A stretch of DNA of 64,000 nucleotides from an uncultured Aquimarina sp. (GTDB taxonomy: Bacteria; Bacteroidota; Bacteroidia; Flavobacteriales; Flavobacteriaceae): NCBI RefSeq assembly GCF_947496855.1, contig NZ_CANMED010000001.1, positions 1 through 64,000 of the forward strand. The letters are read 5' to 3'. Below are positions 45,831-55,699 of this stretch, piece by piece (the first letter of the stretch is position 1; each line of letters starts with the position of its first letter). The notes beneath the pieces were generated by a model, which was not told the origin of the DNA, did not search any database, and worked only from the letters and a program-made list of their open reading frames with translations. The translations under genes were made by a program, and so were the position numbers.

Positions 45831-47249
45831 TTAATTTTGAAAAACAAATTCACGTTTTTCTCCATCTCGATCTATTAAGCTAATAGTGATGTCTTCTTCA
45901 GGGTATTTACTTTCTAGAATCTGTTTTACTTGTAAAACATTTTTAACTTTTTTTCCGTCAATTTCACTAATAATCAATCCCTCTAGATTGTAACGTTGCA
46001 TTTTTTGGCTCAAAGCTTTACTTATTATCACACCATGATCCAAGTTGAATTTTTTCAGATATTCTGGGTTTGGATTAGCTACTTCTACACCAACATCTTC
46101 AATATTATATCTTTGGATTACATATTTGGATAATGTTACAGGCAAATTTAGTTCATCGTTTTCGCGTTTAATTTTTACATTAATTACATCATCGGGATTT
46201 TTTGTGTTTACATAACCGGTTAAATCAGAGAATTTTTTAATTCTTATACCATCTATTTCTTTAATGATATCTCCAACTTTAAGTCCAGCTTTTTTTGCAC
46301 CACTATCTTCTCCTACATTCGTGATAAACACACCTTGAGTTTCTTTTAAATTGTATTTTGCTTTAATTTCCGAAGTTAGATTATCTCCATTTATTCCAAG
46401 TATTCCTTTTTGTACATCTCCGAATTCTAAAATATCTTCTACGATTTTACGAGTGTTGTTGGAAGGTACGGCAAAAGCATAGCCTACGTAACTACCGGTT
46501 TGAGAGGTGATAGCGGTATTAATTCCAATTAGTTCTCCATTAATGTTTACTAATGCACCACCACTATTACCAGGGTTTATAGCCGCATCTGTTTGTATAA
46601 ATGATTGAAAGTTAGTGTCATATTCATTTAGATCCCTGGATTTTGCACTTATAATACCAGCTGTCACTGTAGAGGTTAAGTTAAAGGGATTACCTACAGC
46701 TAATACCCATTCACCTATTTTAGCATTATTAGAATCCCCAAAAGGTATATAGGTTAACTTTTCGTTAGTATTAATTTTAATTAAAGCAATGTCTGATTGT
46801 GGAGCAGTACCTATTATTTCTGCTTTGTAAGATTTGTTATTGTTTAAGGTTACCTCTAGATCAGTAGCGCCATCTATAACGTGATTATTAGTTACTATAT
46901 ATCCATCTTCGGTGATAATTACGCCAGAGCCTGCTCCCTGAATTCTTCTTTCTTTAGTTCCTCCATTCCTAAAATACTCCATAAGATTTCTGGGGTTCTT
47001 AGTAGTTCCATATTGTTTGACGTGAACCACTGCATTTACTGTTTTTTCTGCAGCTATTGTAAAATCAGTATTTGTGTTTGCTGCATTTAAATTGGTAGTG
47101 GTATATGATGCCGGAATTAATGATGTGCTTGGTGCAGTTTCATTTTTAGTAGAAACAACAGCTTCAGGTTCTAAAAAAGTTTTGTAGGCTCCTAATGTGA
47201 TTACACCTGCTAAAATAGCGACAACCAATAAGTTCAAAAATCTTTTCAT
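45831..47249 (-). CDS. DegP/HtrA-type periplasmic serine protease
   Basis: 472 residues. N-terminal signal/anchor (about 5-25), trypsin-like domain with the triad His123 (NNHVIDGA), Asp153 (SDIALIKI) and Ser229 (NPGNSGGAL), then two PDZ domains (about 285-375 and 385-470; GLKVGDIIKEIDG marks the first). It degrades or refolds misfolded envelope proteins. Monocistronic, divergent from dapF. Confidence 0.95.
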   Translation of the reverse strand: MKRFLNLLVVAILAGVITLGAYKTFLEPEAVVSTKNETAPSTSLIPASYTTTNLNAANTNTDFTIAAEKTVNAVVHVKQYGTTKNPRNLMEYFRNGGTKERRIQGAGSGVIITEDGYIVTNNHVIDGATDLEVTLNNNKSYKAEIIGTAPQSDIALIKINTNEKLTYIPFGDSNNAKIGEWVLAVGNPFNLTSTVTAGIISAKSRDLNEYDTNFQSFIQTDAAINPGNSGGALVNINGELIGINTAITSQTGSYVGYAFAVPSNNTRKIVEDILEFGDVQKGILGINGDNLTSEIKAKYNLKETQGVFITNVGEDSGAKKAGLKVGDIIKEIDGIRIKKFSDLTGYVNTKNPDDVINVKIKRENDELNLPVTLSKYVIQRYNIEDVGVEVANPNPEYLKKFNLDHGVIISKALSQKMQRYNLEGLIISEIDGKKVKNVLQVKQILESKYPEEDITISLIDRDGEKREFVFQN

Positions 47250-47384
47250 CTTCTTTTCTTTTTTTATTTAATTTGACTAGTACTATAGTATAGACTCTTA
47301 ATAACTATTAAAATTACAACTATCGTATATTTTTTTTTGATATTTAACGCTCTATTAACAACGATAATATGGTTACTTTCTTTG

Positions 47385-47392
47385 TACCTTTG
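47385..47392 (+). promoter_or_regulatory. Candidate -7 element for dapF
   Basis: TACCTTTG fits TAnnTTTG, 23 bases upstream of the dapF ATG. The -33 element is not clear. Confidence 0.5.
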
Positions 47393-47415
47393 TCCTTTAT
47401 AATTGAACAAGAATA

Positions 47416-48201
47416 ATGAATCTTACTTTTTATAAATACCAAGGAACTGGTAATGATTTTGTAATCATCGATAATAGACAATCAATTTTAACCAAAAATA
47501 ATACCAAAATTTTCGCAAGACTTTGTGACAGAAAATTTGGGATAGGAGCAGATGGATTAATGTTATTGGAACTTCCTGAAAATGATGAAGACGATTTTAC
47601 GATGGTGTATTTTAATGCAGATGGTAATCAGAGTTCTATGTGTGGTAATGGCGGAAGATGTCTTGTGGCATTTGCAGCGTTTCTGGGTGTTATAGATGAT
47701 AAAGCTACATTTACCGCTATAGATGGAAAACATAAAGCAGAAATTAAAGATGGATTGGTTTATTTACAAATGCAAGATGTTTTAGAGATAAAGCAGTATG
47801 AATCACATCTTTTCTTGGATACCGGTTCTCCTCATCACGTTACTATGGTGGATAATTTAATAGACTATGATGTTGCAAATATTGGGCGTGAAATTAGAAA
47901 TGGAGCACCTTATTTCGATACGGGGAGTAATGTTAATTTTGTGGAGAAAGCAGGAGAGAATTTATTTACAGTAAGAACTTATGAAAGGGGAGTAGAAGAT
48001 GAAACTTTATCTTGTGGAACTGGAGTTACTGCGGTAGCATTATCTATGTATACAACAAAGATGACAGATAAAGAAGAGGTTAATATTAAAACTCCTGGAG
48101 GAAAATTAAAAGTTACTTTTAGGGAAACTGCTAATGGATACGAAGATATATTTCTTATTGGTCCAGCAGAACAAGTTTTTAAAGGAGAGATTACATGTTA
48201 A
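47416..48201 (+). CDS. dapF: Diaminopimelate epimerase
   Basis: 261 residues. It interconverts LL- and meso-diaminopimelate for lysine and peptidoglycan synthesis. The two catalytic Cys are Cys76 (SSMCGNGGRC) and Cys200 (TLSCGTGVTA). The N-terminus FYKYQGTGNDFVIIDN is canonical. First gene of a run with a GNAT acetyltransferase (overlap 7 bases) and mltG. Confidence 0.97.
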   Translation: MNLTFYKYQGTGNDFVIIDNRQSILTKNNTKIFARLCDRKFGIGADGLMLLELPENDEDDFTMVYFNADGNQSSMCGNGGRCLVAFAAFLGVIDDKATFTAIDGKHKAEIKDGLVYLQMQDVLEIKQYESHLFLDTGSPHHVTMVDNLIDYDVANIGREIRNGAPYFDTGSNVNFVEKAGENLFTVRTYERGVEDETLSCGTGVTAVALSMYTTKMTDKEEVNIKTPGGKLKVTFRETANGYEDIFLIGPAEQVFKGEITC

Positions 48202-48722
48202 CACTTAAGGGTGAGCATATTTATTTAAGGGCATTAGAGCCAGAAGATCTTGATTTTGTTTATCTGATAGAAAATGATGAACGAATATGGGAGATGAGTA
48301 CTACGCAGACACCCTATTCTAGATTTTTGATAAAGCAATATTTAGAGAATGCGCATCAAGATATTTATGATGTTAAACAGTTACGACTTGTAATATGTTC
48401 TTACGATGAAGCTGCGTTAGGGCTTATTGATTTATTTGATTTTAATCCAACTCATAATAGGGCAGGTGTTGGTATTCTTATTGCAGAAAAGGAATATCGA
48501 GGTAAAGGTTATGGAAAAGAAGCTTTGAATCTTATTAAAAATTATGGTAAAACCCATCTTCGCCTGCATCAATTATATGCTAATATTGCGGATGATAATG
48601 TAGCAAGTATCAAATTGTTTGAAGAAGAGGGTTTTGAAAAAATAGGAATAAAAAAAGAATGGAACCTTGTTGATGGTGTCTATAAGGATGAACTTTTATA
48701 TCAACTCATATATGTACATTAA
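48195..48722 (+). CDS. GNAT-family acetyltransferase, RimJ/RimL-like
   Basis: 175 residues. N-terminus LKGEHIYLRALEPEDLDFVY is typical of the RimJ/RimL/SpeG branch. The acetyl-CoA loop is IAEKEYRGKGYGKEAL (R/QxxGxG/A). C-terminal NVASIKLFEEEGFEKIGIKKEW. Substrate unknown. It overlaps dapF upstream and mltG downstream, indicating translational coupling. Confidence 0.9.
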   Translation: MLTLKGEHIYLRALEPEDLDFVYLIENDERIWEMSTTQTPYSRFLIKQYLENAHQDIYDVKQLRLVICSYDEAALGLIDLFDFNPTHNRAGVGILIAEKEYRGKGYGKEALNLIKNYGKTHLRLHQLYANIADDNVASIKLFEEEGFEKIGIKKEWNLVDGVYKDELLYQLIYVH

Positions 48723-49755
48723 GAAATTATTATTGTTAATAGCCGTAATAGGTTTAATTGTAGGTGGATTGTTTGCGTATTATGTATATCAAGCAGTTTT
48801 TTCTCCTAATACAAGTTTTGAAACAGAAACAACTACAGTATATATCCCTTCAGGAACAACTTATCCCGAATTTAGAAAAATTATATATCCTTTACTTAAG
48901 AATACTTCGAGCTTTGATAAAATCGCTAATAAAAAAGGATACACTAGTAAAGTGAAAGCAGGAAGATATATTTTGAAAAAAGGTTTAAATAATAACGAGC
49001 TTGTTGATCTTTTGAGAAGCAAAAATACACCTATCCAATTGAGTTTTAATAATCAAGAAAGGTTAGAGAACCTAGCTGGTAGAGTTGCGCAACAAATAGA
49101 AGCGGATAGTATATCACTTATGAATGCTTTTAAGGATGAAGCTTTTATTAAAGAGAAAGGTTTTACGATTGATAATGCTTTAGCAATGTATATTCCTAAT
49201 AAATATGAGTTTTTTTGGAACACATCGGCAGAACAGTTTAGAAATCGTATGTTAAAGGAGTATGCACTTTTTTGGAATGACAAAAGAAAAGAAAAAGCAA
49301 AGAATATTGGTTTAACTTATAATGAAGTGACTACGGTCGCTTCGATTGTTCAAAAAGAAACGGCTAAGGTGGATGAACGTCCAAGAGTAGCAGGGGTATA
49401 TATGAACCGCTATAAAAATGGATGGAAGTTGGATGCAGATCCTACCGTTATTTATGCACTTAAAAAACATAAAAACAATTGGGATATTGTAATAAAAAGG
49501 GTGTTATATAAAGACTTGGAGTTGGATAGCCCTTATAATACCTATAAGTACAAAGCTTTGCCTCCTGGGCCAATTGCTATGCCAGATATTTCTTCTATTG
49601 ATGCTGTTTTAAATCATGAAAAACACGACTATTACTTCTTTGTGGCTAATGTAGAAAATTTCGGCTATCACAAATTTGCTAAGACCTTAGCGCAGCATGC
49701 TAGGAATAAAAAACAGTATGTAAATTGGATCAATAAACAAGGTGTAAAACGCTAG
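48712..49755 (+). CDS. mltG: Endolytic peptidoglycan transglycosylase MltG
   Basis: 347 residues from ATG 48712, which starts the membrane anchor MYIKKLLLLIAVIGLIVGGL; an upstream in-frame start (48667) would add non-conserved sequence inside the acetyltransferase gene. It cleaves nascent glycan strands. YceG domain with the catalytic Glu in IVQKETAKVDERPRVAGVYMNR; other markers are KLDADPTVIYAL, SPYNTYKYKALPPGPIAMP and FVANVENFGYHKFAKT. The start overlaps the preceding stop by 11 bases. Confidence 0.95.
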   Translation: MYIKKLLLLIAVIGLIVGGLFAYYVYQAVFSPNTSFETETTTVYIPSGTTYPEFRKIIYPLLKNTSSFDKIANKKGYTSKVKAGRYILKKGLNNNELVDLLRSKNTPIQLSFNNQERLENLAGRVAQQIEADSISLMNAFKDEAFIKEKGFTIDNALAMYIPNKYEFFWNTSAEQFRNRMLKEYALFWNDKRKEKAKNIGLTYNEVTTVASIVQKETAKVDERPRVAGVYMNRYKNGWKLDADPTVIYALKKHKNNWDIVIKRVLYKDLELDSPYNTYKYKALPPGPIAMPDISSIDAVLNHEKHDYYFFVANVENFGYHKFAKTLAQHARNKKQYVNWINKQGVKR

Positions 49756-50106
49756 GATTTGCCTTGTATTTTTGTAGGAAAAAAATAAGTTTTTTCTCAT
49801 TTAAGAAGTAATTTCCATTAATTTATTAACAATATCGTTTGAAACACTGTGGATTACTCAGTATTCTTGTCTTTTATTTTTTATCGATTAAAATTAACTA
49901 TTTGACGTTTAAATACAAGTTTTAATGCTTTTTGTGTTGTTATCTGTCATTTTTTAACGTTTTTTTTAGTGTAAAATACTGTTTTTCAGTGTTATAATAA
50001 ATTTAACATGTGATTATGTGTTCTTTAAAATAAAGCCGTATATTTGCACCGCAAAAATTTAAGTAGAGGGGAACGTCTTTTTGATGTCTACTTAGAAAAT
50101 TTTTAT
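49756..50106. other. Intergenic region holding the promoter of the next gene
   Basis: 351 bases between mltG and the lysozyme-like gene. No coding sequence. The right part carries the TATATTTGCACCGC promoter element; the rest is AT-rich with no clear hairpin. Confidence 0.65.
50039..50046 (+). promoter_or_regulatory. Candidate -7 element TATATTTG
   Basis: TATATTTG followed by CACCGC is a strong match to the Bacteroidota -7 consensus and typical start-site context. It lies about 61 bases upstream of the ATG at 50107 and overlaps the TTG that would otherwise start the longer ORF, which argues against that start. Confidence 0.65.
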
Positions 50107-50745
50107 ATGATAAAAAGGATAATTGGACTTTTTGTAATTCTTACAATCGGGGGAATCGTTTTAGTAAGTTTTACACCAAAAAATCGCACAGATTTAAGCT
50201 CATACAGCACTGCTGGTTTAGATCTTTATTATATCGCTCCTAACTTTAACGAGATAGAGGATGATTTGTTAGACAATTTTATTTACCCAGAATTAGGTAA
50301 GTCTTATGTTGGTTTTAAGGAAGCTTTAGCTTTTAAAGAATCACGTGGAGATTATGGAGTTGTAAATCAATTTGGGTATATGGGGAAATATCAATTTGGT
50401 ATTGGGACCCTTGCGATGATCGGAATAAAAAACAAAAACACTTTTCTTAATAATCCTGAACTTCAAGAAAGAGCGTTCTACGCGAATCTTTCTAGGAACA
50501 AATGGATTTTACGCAGAGATTTAAAATGGTTTGTGGGTAAACGAATGAATGGTGTACTTGTTACTGAGTCAGGAGTATTAGCTGCTGCACATCTTTCAGG
50601 GCCAGGTGCTGTAAAAAAATATTTACGTAGCGGTGGGGTAGATGGCTTTGCAGATGCATTTGGTACAACAATTCGTTATTATATGAAGCGTTTTTCTGGA
50701 TTTGATACATCTTTTGTTATTCCTAATAGAAAAGCAAAAGCTTAA
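50107..50745 (+). CDS. Lysozyme-like/lytic transglycosylase-like exported protein
   Basis: 212 residues from ATG 50107 (signal/anchor IKRIIGLFVILTIGGIVLV). The core AFKESRGDYGVVNQFGYMGKYQFG resembles the ESxGDY...GYxGxYQFG active-site region of lysozyme/SLT-type enzymes, with the Glu in KESRGDYG as likely catalytic residue. A later AAAHLSGPGAVKKYLRSGG fits the same fold. No LysM domain is present, though relatives are often named LysM proteins. Role in peptidoglycan remodelling is inferred. Confidence 0.72.
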   Translation: MIKRIIGLFVILTIGGIVLVSFTPKNRTDLSSYSTAGLDLYYIAPNFNEIEDDLLDNFIYPELGKSYVGFKEALAFKESRGDYGVVNQFGYMGKYQFGIGTLAMIGIKNKNTFLNNPELQERAFYANLSRNKWILRRDLKWFVGKRMNGVLVTESGVLAAAHLSGPGAVKKYLRSGGVDGFADAFGTTIRYYMKRFSGFDTSFVIPNRKAKA

Positions 50746-50759
50746 TTTTGTTCTTTATC

Positions 50760-51491
50760 CTAAAGATCTCTTTGAATAATAAAGATAGTTGGTTTTTTAT
50801 GTAGCTCTATATCTTCATTTTTCCATTCTCCAACAGTTTTGGTAACAATGTATTCTGTAGTTAGTGTGATGTCACTAGCAATACATAATCTGGTATTGGG
50901 ATTAAGAAAGGAAACAAGATCTGCAAGCATTTTGTCATTTCTGTAAGGAGTTTCAATAAAAATTTGTGCTTGATCTTTTTCTAAAGAATTTTTTTCAAGA
51001 GATTTTATCGTAGTTTTTCTTTCGCTTTTGTCGATAGGAAGATATCCGTTAAAACAGAAATTCTGTCCATTCATACCGCTACTCATCATTGCCAGAAATA
51101 TGGAAGATGGTCCTACTAGTGGAGTTACCTGAATTCCTTTTTCGTGGGCTAGTCTTACTACTTCTGCACCTGGGTCGGCAATTCCAGGACATCCAGCATC
51201 AGATAGCAGTCCTATGGACTCCCCGTTAAGGCAAGGCGCTAGATAATTGGGTATTTCTGAGGTATCCGTATATTTGTTTACTGAATGAATAATAAGAGAG
51301 CGTTGGGATTTACTTGGGCTAACTTTTTTTATAAAACGTCTTGCTGGTTTTTCGTTTTCAACTATATAGTGATTAACCTGTTCTAAAACTTTCTTTATAG
51401 AAATAGGTAATACTTCAAGAGGTACATCATCACCTAGTCTTGTTGGTATTAAATATAATTTTCCTTTTGGATCTAGGGGTTTTGATTCCAT
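50760..51491 (-). CDS. SAM-dependent tetrapyrrole-methylase-fold protein (RsmI-like)
   Basis: 243 residues. GKLYLIPTRLGD start, LSDAGCPGIADPGAEVVRLAHEKGIQVTPLVGPSSI (the RsmI/YraL SAM-binding segment), FIETPYRNDKM and a final PTIFIIQRDL. RsmI makes 2'-O-methyl C1402 in 16S rRNA; this shorter flavobacterial relative is a paralogue and its substrate is not certain. Convergent with the lysozyme-like gene. Confidence 0.85.
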   Translation of the reverse strand: MESKPLDPKGKLYLIPTRLGDDVPLEVLPISIKKVLEQVNHYIVENEKPARRFIKKVSPSKSQRSLIIHSVNKYTDTSEIPNYLAPCLNGESIGLLSDAGCPGIADPGAEVVRLAHEKGIQVTPLVGPSSIFLAMMSSGMNGQNFCFNGYLPIDKSERKTTIKSLEKNSLEKDQAQIFIETPYRNDKMLADLVSFLNPNTRLCIASDITLTTEYIVTKTVGEWKNEDIELHKKPTIFIIQRDL

Positions 51492-51716
51492 AGTTTATAA
51501 AATAACTAGTTTTGATTAGATGAACTTTGTTTTGCGCCTATTCTAATATTGCTAATTGTGATTTCAAATAGCTTGGTCCAAATTGATTTAGATTTGTTTT
51601 TAAGAAGAGTCAAATTTGGATAAAAAGTTAAAGTCTTTTTCAATTAATAATATATTTAAGCTAGATTAACTGTTATTAAATATACAAAAACTTTGTTTTT
51701 TTATGCTTAATTTCTC

Positions 51717-52169
51717 TTATAGCTTTTTAATTATGTGGTCACAGGCTTCGTTTAACATATCGAATACGTCTTCAAAACCTTGCTCTCCTCCGTAATATGG
51801 ATCTGGAACGTCTAAATTTTCGTTAGGTTCTAATTCCTTTAGAATAAGTGTTACCTTTTCTTTATCATTATTATTGCGAGCAAGTTTTATAATATCACTA
51901 TAATTAGAATGATCCATTGGATATATGAAATCATAAGTATCAAAATCACTTACTTTAAACTGCGCAGCTCTTTGATTGGTAATATCAATTCCATGTTTTC
52001 GAGCAGTTTCTATAGATCTTATATCAGGTTTGCCTCCGATATGATAGTTACTAGTGCCGCAGGAGTCTACTTGGAATTTTCTAGGATCAAGTTTGGAAGC
52101 TAAAATTCCTTCTGCTAATGGTGACCTACAGATATTTCCAAGGCACACCATTAAAATTTTAATCTTCAT
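51717..52169 (-). CDS. Low-molecular-weight protein tyrosine phosphatase
   Basis: 150 residues. P-loop CLGNICRS with nucleophile Cys9 and Arg15; general-acid Asp in VPDPYYGGEQGFEDVFDML. It dephosphorylates protein Tyr-P, often in capsule or stress regulation. It lies 12 bases downstream of dnaA on the same strand, an arrangement I regard as common in flavobacteria; functional linkage is not shown. Confidence 0.94.
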   Translation of the reverse strand: MKIKILMVCLGNICRSPLAEGILASKLDPRKFQVDSCGTSNYHIGGKPDIRSIETARKHGIDITNQRAAQFKVSDFDTYDFIYPMDHSNYSDIIKLARNNNDKEKVTLILKELEPNENLDVPDPYYGGEQGFEDVFDMLNEACDHIIKKL

Positions 52170-52181
52170 GTAAATTAAAAA

Positions 52182-53609
52182 TTAAAGAGTAAGTTTTTTA
52201 CCTAGATCTTCCACGTACTTGCGAAATTGTTTGTCCGTAGAGGATAAGTTGTCTACAGTTTTACAAGCATGAAGTACTGTTGCATGATCTCTTTTTCCAA
52301 TTTGTGTACCAATACTCGCTAATGAAGCTTTGGTTAGTTTTTTAGCAAAAAACATAGCTAACTGACGAGCTTGCACGATATGACGTTTACGTGTTTTGGA
52401 CTGTAAAGTTTCTACATCCATCTGGAAATAATCACTAACTACTTTTTGTATGTAATCAATCGATACTTCTCTTTTGGTGTTTTTAACATAATTATCTACA
52501 ATCGCCTTAGCAAGATCAATCGTAATATCTTTTTTATTGAAAGAGGAATGGGCAATTAACGAAATAATGGCTCCTTCTAATTCGCGAATATTAGTTTTGA
52601 TGTTATTTGCTAAAAACTCTACAATATCTTCTGGCATCTCAACACCGTCACGATATAACTTGTTTTTTATGATAGAAATTCTAGTTTCAAAATCTGGTTG
52701 GTGCAATTCGGCGGATAATCCCCACTTAAAACGAGAAAGCAATCGTTGTTCTATATCCTGCATATCTACAGGAGCTTTATCACTAGTGAGTATTACTTGT
52801 TTTCCGTTTTGATGTAAATGATTGAATATATGGAAGAATACATCTTGTGTTCCTGCTTTTCCAGATAACAACTGAATATCGTCAACAATTAATACATCAA
52901 TAATCTGGTAGAAATGTATAAAATCATTTCTATTATTCTTTTTTACAGATTCGATATATTGCTGTGTGAATTTCTCAGCTGAAATATATAGCACTGTTTT
53001 TTCTGGATAATTATCTTTTATGTTCACACCAATTGCGTGAGCAAGATGTGTTTTTCCTAATCCTACACCTCCAAATATTAATAAAGGGTTAAAAGAAGTT
53101 CCTCCAGGTTTGTTGGCTACAGCCATTCCAGCTGATCTTGCCAGTCTGTTAGAATCTCCTTCTAAGAAGTTATCAAAATTATAGCTTGGATTTAACTGAG
53201 ACTCGATTTTTACATTTCTGATTCCAGGAATTACAAATGGATTTTTAAGTTCAGGATTTTTACTTTTAATAGGTACATCAACTTCCTGAGAACTTACAGC
53301 TGTTCTGTTAGAACTTGGTATTTTCTCAGTAAATGGTTTTTTGTTACCATAAGTGTTTTCCATTTTAATAATATATACCAACTTAGCAGTTTCTCCTAAT
53401 TCTCTAGTAAGAGATACCTTAAGAAGATTTACATAATGTTCTTCTAGCCATTCATAGAAAAATTTACTAGGTACTTGAATACTTAAAGCGCTATCCGTAA
53501 GCTTTACAGCTTTAATAGGTTCAAACCAGGTTTTAAAAGCTTGGGGAGTAATGTTGTCCTCTATAAAAGACAGGCAATTATCCCAAACTGATTGCGCAGT
53601 TATATTCAT
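52182..53609 (-). CDS. dnaA: Chromosomal replication initiator DnaA
   Basis: 475 residues. Domain I (about 1-85), short linker, AAA+ domain III (about 135-350) with Walker A GGVGLGKTHL, Walker B VLIVDDIQLL and sensor ILTSDKAP, and DNA-binding domain IV (about 375-475) with KRDHATVLHACKTV. Intact. The flanks carry no cluster of DnaA boxes, so the origin is probably elsewhere. Confidence 0.98.
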   Translation of the reverse strand: MNITAQSVWDNCLSFIEDNITPQAFKTWFEPIKAVKLTDSALSIQVPSKFFYEWLEEHYVNLLKVSLTRELGETAKLVYIIKMENTYGNKKPFTEKIPSSNRTAVSSQEVDVPIKSKNPELKNPFVIPGIRNVKIESQLNPSYNFDNFLEGDSNRLARSAGMAVANKPGGTSFNPLLIFGGVGLGKTHLAHAIGVNIKDNYPEKTVLYISAEKFTQQYIESVKKNNRNDFIHFYQIIDVLIVDDIQLLSGKAGTQDVFFHIFNHLHQNGKQVILTSDKAPVDMQDIEQRLLSRFKWGLSAELHQPDFETRISIIKNKLYRDGVEMPEDIVEFLANNIKTNIRELEGAIISLIAHSSFNKKDITIDLAKAIVDNYVKNTKREVSIDYIQKVVSDYFQMDVETLQSKTRKRHIVQARQLAMFFAKKLTKASLASIGTQIGKRDHATVLHACKTVDNLSSTDKQFRKYVEDLGKKLTL

Positions 53610-53800
53610 TAGAGTGGTTAGATTACTTTTATTAGGTTATTAACGGAAAATTGTTGAAAAAGTTCCTTCTTTTTTTGCTTGACAAATATGTGAACAAAAA
53701 ATGTAAAAAAAAAACGATTTAGGGGTTGAATTTTAATTATTTTTTTCGCATACTTTAATATCTGCAATTTTGCATAATTCATCTTTTCTTTGTTAAAAAT

Positions 53801-54214
53801 ATGTCAATCATTTCTGAAACTTTATTAAAAGTTAGATATTCTGAAACCGATCAAATGGGGGTTGTCCATCACGGTAATTACGCGCAATACTTAGAATTAG
53901 CCCGAATTGACTGGTTATCCAGATTAGGTGTTTCTTATAAATCTATGGAAGAAAGCGGTATTATGCTTCCTGTATTTACAATAGATTTTAAATTTAAGAA
54001 ATCTGCTTTCTTTGACGATGAATTAACTGTTAAAACTTTACTGAAGAAAATTCCTACAGCTCGAATCGTTTTCGATTACGAAATTTATAATCAAAACCAA
54101 GATTTATTAACAATTGCCTCTACTACCTTAGTATTTGTTAATACTAAAACAAGAAAACCGATTTTATGCCCCACTTATTTGCTAGAAATTATTGAAAAAG
54201 CATTAATCGCCTAA
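53801..54214 (+). CDS. Acyl-CoA thioesterase, hot-dog fold (YbgC/FadM-like)
   Basis: 137 residues. LLKVRYSETDQMGVVHHGNYAQYLELARIDWL contains the 4-hydroxybenzoyl-CoA thioesterase active-site pattern with the conserved Asp (TDQMG) and HHGNY. Thioester hydrolysis; substrate unknown. Divergent from dnaA and overlapping the convergent YigZ gene by 12 bases. Confidence 0.92.
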   Translation: MSIISETLLKVRYSETDQMGVVHHGNYAQYLELARIDWLSRLGVSYKSMEESGIMLPVFTIDFKFKKSAFFDDELTVKTLLKKIPTARIVFDYEIYNQNQDLLTIASTTLVFVNTKTRKPILCPTYLLEIIEKALIA

Positions 54215-54817
54215 TCTGTTTATTTCTACTTCGTACAACGTTGAGAAAAGATCATTTATTTCATTCGCAATGTTTTTTCTTACGGAAATAAATAATTGGC
54301 AATCTAATTCTAGTTTTTGATTAGTTATAATAAGCTGACGTTCTTTGATAATTCGCATCACTTTATTCATGTTTTTATATTCAAAAGTGATACAGAAATT
54401 AATATTAATGGTCTTTTCTTTAATTTCAGATGCTTCTAGTGCCAATTGTGCTGCAGTTCTGTAGGCATTGATCAATCCGCCAACACCAAGTTTAACACCT
54501 CCAAAATAGCGAACCACTATCACTAGAATGTTAGTTGTCTTAGAAGATTGAATCTGACCATAAATTGGTTGGCCTGCAGAATTAGATGGTTCTCCATCAT
54601 CATTACTACGATATCGTATGTTTTCTGTTCCTAATTGCCAGGCATAACACCAATGCCTTGCAGCATGATGTTGTTTTTTCAGTGAATCAATAATTGGTTT
54701 CACCTCTTCTTCTGAAGTAATTGGAAACGAGTATCCAAAGAATTTACTGTTTTTATCTTTAAACAGTGCTTCTTCTCCCGGAATATCAATAGTTTTATAA
54801 GTATCTGTAGTATCCAA
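54203..54817 (-). CDS. YigZ/IMPACT family protein
   Basis: 204 residues. UPF0029 N-terminal domain with KFFGYSFPI, ARHWCYAWQLG, NDDGEPSNSAGQPI and VRYFGGVKLGVGGLINAYR. DUF1949 C-terminal domain (about 135-204). Widely conserved; suggested role in translation control; the exact function is unknown. First gene after the DMT transporter on the same strand. Confidence 0.92.
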   Translation of the reverse strand: MDTTDTYKTIDIPGEEALFKDKNSKFFGYSFPITSEEEVKPIIDSLKKQHHAARHWCYAWQLGTENIRYRSNDDGEPSNSAGQPIYGQIQSSKTTNILVIVVRYFGGVKLGVGGLINAYRTAAQLALEASEIKEKTININFCITFEYKNMNKVMRIIKERQLIITNQKLELDCQLFISVRKNIANEINDLFSTLYEVEINRLGD

Positions 54818-54829
54818 TTTTTTTTACAG

Positions 54830-55699
54830 TTAAATAGAAAAAGTAACCAGCAAGATACTGAATATTGCTAGTATAATTCCAATCCAGTTTTTTAGAATCA
54901 ACCTTTCTTTGAAAAAAAGAATTCCAACAAATGTAGAAACTAATAGTATAGCAACGTTATTAATAATGAATACAGTGGAGCTATCCATGTTTTCATTTCG
55001 TAATGCTTGAATTAGAAAGTATATAGAAAAGTAATTAGGGATGCCTAAACAGATTCCTGCAATGATGTTTTTAGTTGTTATCTTAAGAGTCCCTTTTATT
55101 GCTTGATATATTAGTATAAGGATTCCTAATATAGCAGCAAAACCAAAAATAGTGGCAGAAAAAACTGGGATATCCATTTTTGCTACATAATTAGTTTCCA
55201 TAAACTTTAGACTAGTATCTATTATACCACCACCAATGAACACTAATAAAGGATAAATTAGATTCTCTTTTTTTATTGAAATTCCTCCAACGGTTTTCAT
55301 AGAAGTCATATAAACTGCAATCAAAGCTATTGCAATCCCGATAAGTTTTATGATTCCGGTACTTTCGTTATATGCAATGATTCCGAATATAACAGGTATC
55401 GCAACACTCATTTTACTTGCTACAGCTGCTACAGAAAGGCCATTTTTTTGAGTGGTAATAGCCATGAAGTTAAACACTAAAATAAAGATGAATCCTAAAA
55501 TAATAGTTCCGTAAAACCAGTTAGATTGAATGATGATATCGACCCTGATAGGTTTAGTATAAGCAATTAATCCAGAAACGCAGGCAACCACATAATTAAC
55601 AATAATTGCTTGTAAGGTGTCTACATTATATTTTGCAAATAGTTTGAAAGTAATTAGAATGCAGCTTGAAGCTAATATGCTTAATAAAAGATATGTCAA
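54830..55699 (-). CDS. EamA/DMT-family transporter, ten transmembrane segments
   Basis: 289 residues, almost wholly hydrophobic with about ten transmembrane helices in two EamA-like halves. Small-residue motifs such as VAAVASKMSVAIPVIFGIIAY and FIINNVAILLVSTFVGILFFKERL mark the family. Substrate unknown. It overlaps the HAD gene by 4 bases. Confidence 0.88.
   Translation of the reverse strand: MTYLLLSILASSCILITFKLFAKYNVDTLQAIIVNYVVACVSGLIAYTKPIRVDIIIQSNWFYGTIILGFIFILVFNFMAITTQKNGLSVAAVASKMSVAIPVIFGIIAYNESTGIIKLIGIAIALIAVYMTSMKTVGGISIKKENLIYPLLVFIGGGIIDTSLKFMETNYVAKMDIPVFSATIFGFAAILGILILIYQAIKGTLKITTKNIIAGICLGIPNYFSIYFLIQALRNENMDSSTVFIINNVAILLVSTFVGILFFKERLILKNWIGIILAIFSILLVTFSI

Noticed and set aside
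53610..53800. Chromosomal origin next to dnaA
   Set aside because: The dnaA flank has no cluster of DnaA boxes (no TTATCCACA-type sites; one weak TTTTTCAACAA only) and no AT-rich unwinding repeat array.
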